Shown here in pieces: positions 60,323 through 64,000 of a DNA stretch of 64,000 bases. Position numbers and translations under genes: made by a program. Numbering within the stretch: the first letter of the stretch is position 1; each line of letters opens with the position of its first letter. Origin of the DNA: Siccirubricoccus sp. G192. Lineage in GTDB: Bacteria > Pseudomonadota > Alphaproteobacteria > Acetobacterales > Acetobacteraceae. The notes beneath the pieces are model-generated. The model ran no database searches. It worked only from the letters and a program-made list of their open reading frames with translations, and had not been told where the DNA came from. The DNA lies in the NCBI RefSeq assembly GCF_019084075.1, contig NZ_JAHREN010000001.1, positions 4,428,501-4,492,500 of the forward strand, given 5' to 3'.

Positions 60323-61536
60323 GGCGAGGCCAGGGCGGCGCTGGCGGTGCCGGGCGAGATCTGGACAGGCTTGGGCGCGACCTTGCTGCCGGGAATGGCG
60401 CGCTGCAGGCGCCCCACCACGACGCGATCCTCCGCGCCAAGCCCGGACTCGATCACCCGCAGGCTGCCGATGAGCGGCCCCGTGCGGACGCTCCGCTGCT
60501 CCACCGCATTGTCGCCGTTCACGACAAGCGCGTAGCGCCCGCCCTGGTCGGTGCCGAGGGCCTGGTCCGGGATCAGCAACGCGGTCTGCGGCTGGCCCAT
60601 GGGGATGCGGATGCGGAGGAAATTGCCGGGCAGCAGGCGCCGGCCGGGATTCGGCAGGATGCCGCGCACCGCCAGGGTGCCGCTCGCGGTATCGACTGCC
60701 GGGGCCGCGTAATCCAGGCTGCCCTGATGCGGGTAGCCCTCCTCGTTCATCAGCCCGACCTCGACCGGTATGGTCCCGAGATCGCGCACGGTCGCTCCGC
60801 GGCGGGCCAGGTTCGCGCGGATGCGCAGCGCATCCTGCTCGCTGATGTTGAAGTTCACGTAGATCGGGTCGAGTTGCACGATCGTCGCCAGCTTGGTCGG
60901 GCCGCTGACGCCCACCAGGTTGCCGGTCGAGACGAGATGCGCGGTCACCAGGCCGTCGAATGGCGCCGTCACCCGGGTATAGCCAAGGCTGATATTGGCG
61001 AGGGTCACGCCGGCCTGCTGGTTGACCAGGTTCGCGCGCAGCCCGTCCCTCTGCGCCCGCGCCTGCTCGATGGTGGATTGCGAGGCCCAGTCCTGGCGGG
61101 CCAGAGTGGACTGCCGGCGCAATCCCGAATCGGACTGGATGAGCTGCGCCTGGGTCGCATCCACCGCCGACTGCGCCTGCTGGAGCCTCGCCTGGTACTC
61201 GACCGGGTCGATGACGAACAGCAGGTCGCCGCGTTTCGCCTCGGCCCCGTCCGCATATTCGATGGAATTCAACACGCCGCCGACGCGCGCGACGATATCG
61301 GCGGTCAGATGGGCCTGGGCGCTGCCGGTGGCCTCGAGATAGGGCGTGACGGGGCGCTGCAAGGGCTGCGCGACGGAAACCTGGGGCGGCGGCGGGGTGA
61401 CGAGCTGGTTCTCTTCCTTGCAGCCATTGAGGCCGCAGAGACACAACAGCGCCGCGGTCAGCGGCCTGATCCATGGCAGGGTAGCGACCGCACCGGCGGC
61501 GCCATGTTGCTCGGAGCCCGCGGTGTCGCGCACCAT
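60319..61536 (-). CDS. RND efflux periplasmic adaptor lipoprotein (AcrA type)
   Basis: 405 aa. Lipobox LCGLNGC. The barrel-sandwich halves are ATGSAQAHLTADIVARVGGV and TRVTAPFDGLVTAHLVSTG, around a coiled hairpin (ARLQQAQSAVDATQAQLIQ). The beta-barrel and membrane-proximal domain follow. Start ATG 61536 has GAGAGG upstream; ATG 61557 does not. First gene of the operon 61536-53287. The AT-richer DNA at 61560-61640 may hold its promoter. No regulator gene is beside it. Confidence 0.92.
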   Translation of the reverse strand: MVRDTAGSEQHGAAGAVATLPWIRPLTAALLCLCGLNGCKEENQLVTPPPPQVSVAQPLQRPVTPYLEATGSAQAHLTADIVARVGGVLNSIEYADGAEAKRGDLLFVIDPVEYQARLQQAQSAVDATQAQLIQSDSGLRRQSTLARQDWASQSTIEQARAQRDGLRANLVNQQAGVTLANISLGYTRVTAPFDGLVTAHLVSTGNLVGVSGPTKLATIVQLDPIYVNFNISEQDALRIRANLARRGATVRDLGTIPVEVGLMNEEGYPHQGSLDYAAPAVDTASGTLAVRGILPNPGRRLLPGNFLRIRIPMGQPQTALLIPDQALGTDQGGRYALVVNGDNAVEQRSVRTGPLIGSLRVIESGLGAEDRVVVGRLQRAIPGSKVAPKPVQISPGTASAALASP

Positions 61537-61653
61537 TCGCCTCTCACCCCGGAACATCGGTTCAGAACGATTGGGGGGAAGTTTCCTGTGGGGAAATTTG
61601 ATCCTCCCGGCACGTTCCTGCAACAGGAATCGATACTTCCAGGGGGAAAGCCG

Positions 61654-62907
61654 CTAGCGCGGACCGGTGCGCAGCAGCGCGCGCGCAACCATTGGCACTG
61701 TCAGACCCTGGACAATTACGGTGAAAACGACAACCGCATAGCAGACGGCCAGCAACTCGCTGCGATAGGGCGACTCCGGCAGCATCAGCGCGAAGGCCAC
61801 CGAAACCCCGCCGCGCAGCCCTGTCCAGGTGAGCATGGCGACGTCCCGGCGCATCTCCTGCATGCGCGGATAGAGGAAGGCCAGCGGGATCGCGACGCTG
61901 ACGGAGCGCGCGCAGAGCGCGAAGAGGAAGGAGGCGAGGATCGGCAGGAGGTGGATGCGGTCGGGCTCGATAACCAGGATCTCGAAGCCGATCAGCAGGA
62001 AGAGCAACGCATTCAGCAACTCGTCCATCATGGACCAGAAGGTCGTGATGTGGTCCCGGGGCGCCGCGTTGCTGGCCATCCGCCGGATCTCCTGCCCGAT
62101 CACCAGGCCCGCCGTGACGACGGCGATGGGGCCGGAGGTGCCCACCGCATCGGCGAGGCGGAAGGTCACCAGGACCAGCGCGAGCGACATGATGAGTTCG
62201 AGGTTGTGGTTGTCGACCCGCCGCAGCGCGAGCGCCGCCAGGTAGCCGGTCGCCAGGCCGAGCAATGCCCCGCCGACGCCCTGCGACACCAGGGCCGCGG
62301 CGACCGCGCCATGGCCGACGAGGCCCCTGGCACCCTGCGCGCCGGCCAGAGCGATGAGGAATATCACGACGCCCACGCCATCATTGAACAGGCTTTCACC
62401 GGTGATGGCCGCCTTCAAGGCGGGCGGCAGAGGGACGCGGCGGAGCAGCCCATGCACGGCGACCGCATCGGTCGGCGCCAGGACCGCGCCCAGCACGAAG
62501 CACCACAGGATCGGCACCGGCGCGCCGGCCGCGACGAAGGCCAGCCAGATCAGCAGGCCGAAGATCAGCGTCGAGAGGATGACGCCGACGGTCGCCAGGC
62601 CAAGGATGGCCCATTTGCTGGTCCGCAATTCCTCAAGGTCCACTTCGAGGCTGGCGGCGAAGAGGAGAAAGGCCAGCATGCCGTCGAGCAGGACATGCGA
62701 CAGGTCGGCGGCCTTGAGGGTCCCGCGCGCAAGCTCCGGCAGCCCCAGGCCGGGCAGGAACTGATCGACCGCGGCGATCCCCAGGGAAAGCACCAGCGCC
62801 CCGATCAGCAGGCTGATCGGCTGCGGCATTCCGATCCAGCGGTGATTCACCAGGCCCAGCGCGGCGGCGAGGAACAGGAGGAGCGCGGCGAAGTCGAAGG
62901 GCAGCAT
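61654..62907 (-). CDS. CPA1-family Na+/H+ antiporter (NhaP type)
   Basis: 417 aa, about 12 helices. Signatures: VLGAVLAPTDAVAVHGLL, ITGESLFNDGVGVVIF (the ND pair of the ion site) and TWTGLRGGVSVAFALMLP. It exchanges cytoplasmic Na+ or K+ for protons. No C-terminal regulatory domain. CGGAGC lies eight bases ahead of ATG 62907. Confidence 0.92.
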   Translation of the reverse strand: MLPFDFAALLLFLAAALGLVNHRWIGMPQPISLLIGALVLSLGIAAVDQFLPGLGLPELARGTLKAADLSHVLLDGMLAFLLFAASLEVDLEELRTSKWAILGLATVGVILSTLIFGLLIWLAFVAAGAPVPILWCFVLGAVLAPTDAVAVHGLLRRVPLPPALKAAITGESLFNDGVGVVIFLIALAGAQGARGLVGHGAVAAALVSQGVGGALLGLATGYLAALALRRVDNHNLELIMSLALVLVTFRLADAVGTSGPIAVVTAGLVIGQEIRRMASNAAPRDHITTFWSMMDELLNALLFLLIGFEILVIEPDRIHLLPILASFLFALCARSVSVAIPLAFLYPRMQEMRRDVAMLTWTGLRGGVSVAFALMLPESPYRSELLAVCYAVVVFTVIVQGLTVPMVARALLRTGPR

Positions 62908-63336
62908 CTGTTCTGCTCCGGTCGCCGTCGGTTGGCCCGAGGCGCCTGAGGCTGCCATGCCCTGTGGTGCGCAGACACTCGAATCGGCGCCTGAGCGACG
63001 TTTTTGCAACAGTGCCGGCGCCATCCCCGTGGCGCGGCCGGGTGGCCGCAGCCATCCGGCCAGGAGCAGCCGCCGCTGTGCATGGCCTTCCACGCCGCCG
63101 GCCCTCGACCCGGTTTGGGGCCTTGCAAACCGCTTGCCCGAGGCGCCAAGTCCCGATGCGCGGAGGGAATGGCGGTTCGGCACCCGCTGGCAATGAACCC
63201 CAGGTCAAATATTATTGTATAACATTAACGTGTGCGGTTAGATGACGGGCCGGCGCCGCTTTCCTTCATCCCGCCCCCGGTAGCCTGGCGGCCCGGCAGA
63301 GGCCTCGCCGGGGCGACCCGTCGAGGATCCCGCCGC
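62908..63336. promoter_or_regulatory. Intergenic region with an AT-rich core
   Basis: 429 bases between divergent antiporter and crotonase genes. An AT-rich island at 63205-63230 (AATATTATTGTATAACATTA) stands out sharply from GC-rich surroundings and is the likely promoter zone of one or both genes. No gene seen; boxes cannot be assigned reliably. Confidence 0.4.
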
Positions 63337-64000
63337 ATGACCTTCATCCGCACGCTGCCCGCCGCCGGCTTCACCGAGATCGGTGCCAGCTTTCCCAACC
63401 CAATTCCGCTCGCCCAGGCGACCCTGCGTTCCAATGCCTATGAGACGCTGGATATCGATCTCGATACCGAACGGCAGGTTTTCTGGTGCCGCCTGAAGCC
63501 GCTTGGCCGGCCCTGCTTCAGCCCGGAACTGCTGCGGGACGTCGCCGCCATGCAGCGTTCCATCGGGTCCCTGGCGCAGGCCGGCCCGCGCGGCGCCGAT
63601 CCGGGGATCCGCTACTTCGTCTGCGCCTCCGCCATCCCCGGCATCTTCAACCTCGGCGGGGACCTGGGACTGTTCCGGCAGATGATCGCCGCGGGCAATC
63701 TCGATGGCCTCCGGCACTATGGCAAGGCCGCGGTGGAGGCCATCCACCGCAACCACGTCGCCTGCGACCTGCCGATGGTGACGATCGCCCTCGTGCAGGG
63801 CGACGCGCTCGGCGGCGGCTTCGAATGCGCGCTGGCGCATGACCTGATCGTGGCCGAGCGCAGCGCCAATTCGGCCTGCCGGAAGTCCTGTTCAACCTCT
63901 TCCCCGGCATGGGCGCCTACAGCTTCCTGTCGCGCCGCCTGGGCCGCGTGGAGGCCGAGCGCATGATCATGAGCGGCCGCATCTACACGGCCGAGGAACT
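63337..64000 (+). CDS. rpfF: RpfF-like crotonase (DSF synthase homologue), frameshifted near 63868, cut by window end
   Basis: The visible part has IRYFVCASAIPGIFNLGGDLG, DLPMVTIALVQGDALGGGFE and, after correcting one missing base near 63868-63871, FGLPEVLFNLFPGMGAYSFL and GRIYTAEEL at the edge. These are RpfF signatures, including both catalytic glutamates (GGFE and LPEV). RpfF makes diffusible signal factor, a cis-2-unsaturated fatty acid, from acyl-ACP. No rpfC/rpfG sensor is in the window. GAGG lies about ten bases before ATG 63337. Confidence 0.82.

Noticed and set aside
56279-60535. A 1418-codon open frame on the plus strand
   Set aside because: It is antisense to the RND permease and its neighbours; the composition (H/R/G/A/Q-rich) is the normal shadow of GC-rich coding DNA and no motif is seen.
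63205-63230. A defined promoter for rpfF
   Set aside because: The AT-rich core includes TATAAC, but no -35 box sits at a proper distance; only a general regulatory region is reported.

Overview
The window reads as chromosomal DNA of a very GC-rich alphaproteobacterium, most likely Acetobacteraceae (Roseomonas-like). Supporting signs are a GapR/DUF2312 protein, a DUF1244 protein, an ispB/DUF2007/TrmN6-like cluster, two tripartite-tricarboxylate (Bug) binding proteins, and strong G/C third-position bias in almost every gene. This placement comes from gene content, not from a marker-gene tree.

Layout. 1-8563 is a surface-glycan and sulfation island: two sulfotransferases, a GT4 glycosyltransferase coupled to a large unrecognised protein, a DUF563/GT61 transferase and an FkbM methyltransferase. 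8645-16963 holds small proteins, a UbiB-like kinase coupled to oligoendopeptidase F, an acyl-CoA ligase, a fatty-acid-hydroxylase-type membrane protein and a secreted VCBS-repeat protein. 17243-23727 is mainly metabolic: aquaporin, TauD-like dioxygenase, esterase, Bug protein, DOPA-dioxygenase-like protein, GapR and a diiron metallo-beta-lactamase-fold protein. 23859-32697 carries a GST, a glycerate kinase-pyruvate kinase pair, a cupin, Ada, a TPR protein, an XRE regulator divergent from a SnoaL-like gene, and a second Bug protein. 32894-42631 has a YihY membrane protein, glycolate oxidase subunit GlcF, an OpgC acyltransferase between two SGNH hydrolases, a third sulfotransferase, a class III aminotransferase and an O-antigen-ligase-like protein. 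42648-53165 has a heme peroxidase, ispB, an IS630 element, a sirtuin, a GlcD-like FAD oxidase, a GMC oxidoreductase and a patatin-like lipoprotein. 53287-61536 is a five-gene RND efflux operon with unusual accessory proteins. The right end has a CPA1 antiporter and a DSF-synthase (RpfF) homologue cut by the window edge.

Two features run through the whole window. First, twelve genes are broken by exactly one base, mostly one extra base in a G/C run. Correcting each gives a whole number of codons and a normal family sequence. Since one of them is the normally essential ispB, assembly or sequencing indels are the likeliest cause, and these genes are listed as CDS with the site named. Second, several families of short palindromic repeats sit on or beside stop codons. 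One 105-bp copy lies in frame, exactly 35 codons, inside the signal peptide of the patatin-like lipoprotein, which is behaviour like that of Rickettsia palindromic elements and is the most unusual observation here.

No tRNA, rRNA, CRISPR array or prophage was recognised.
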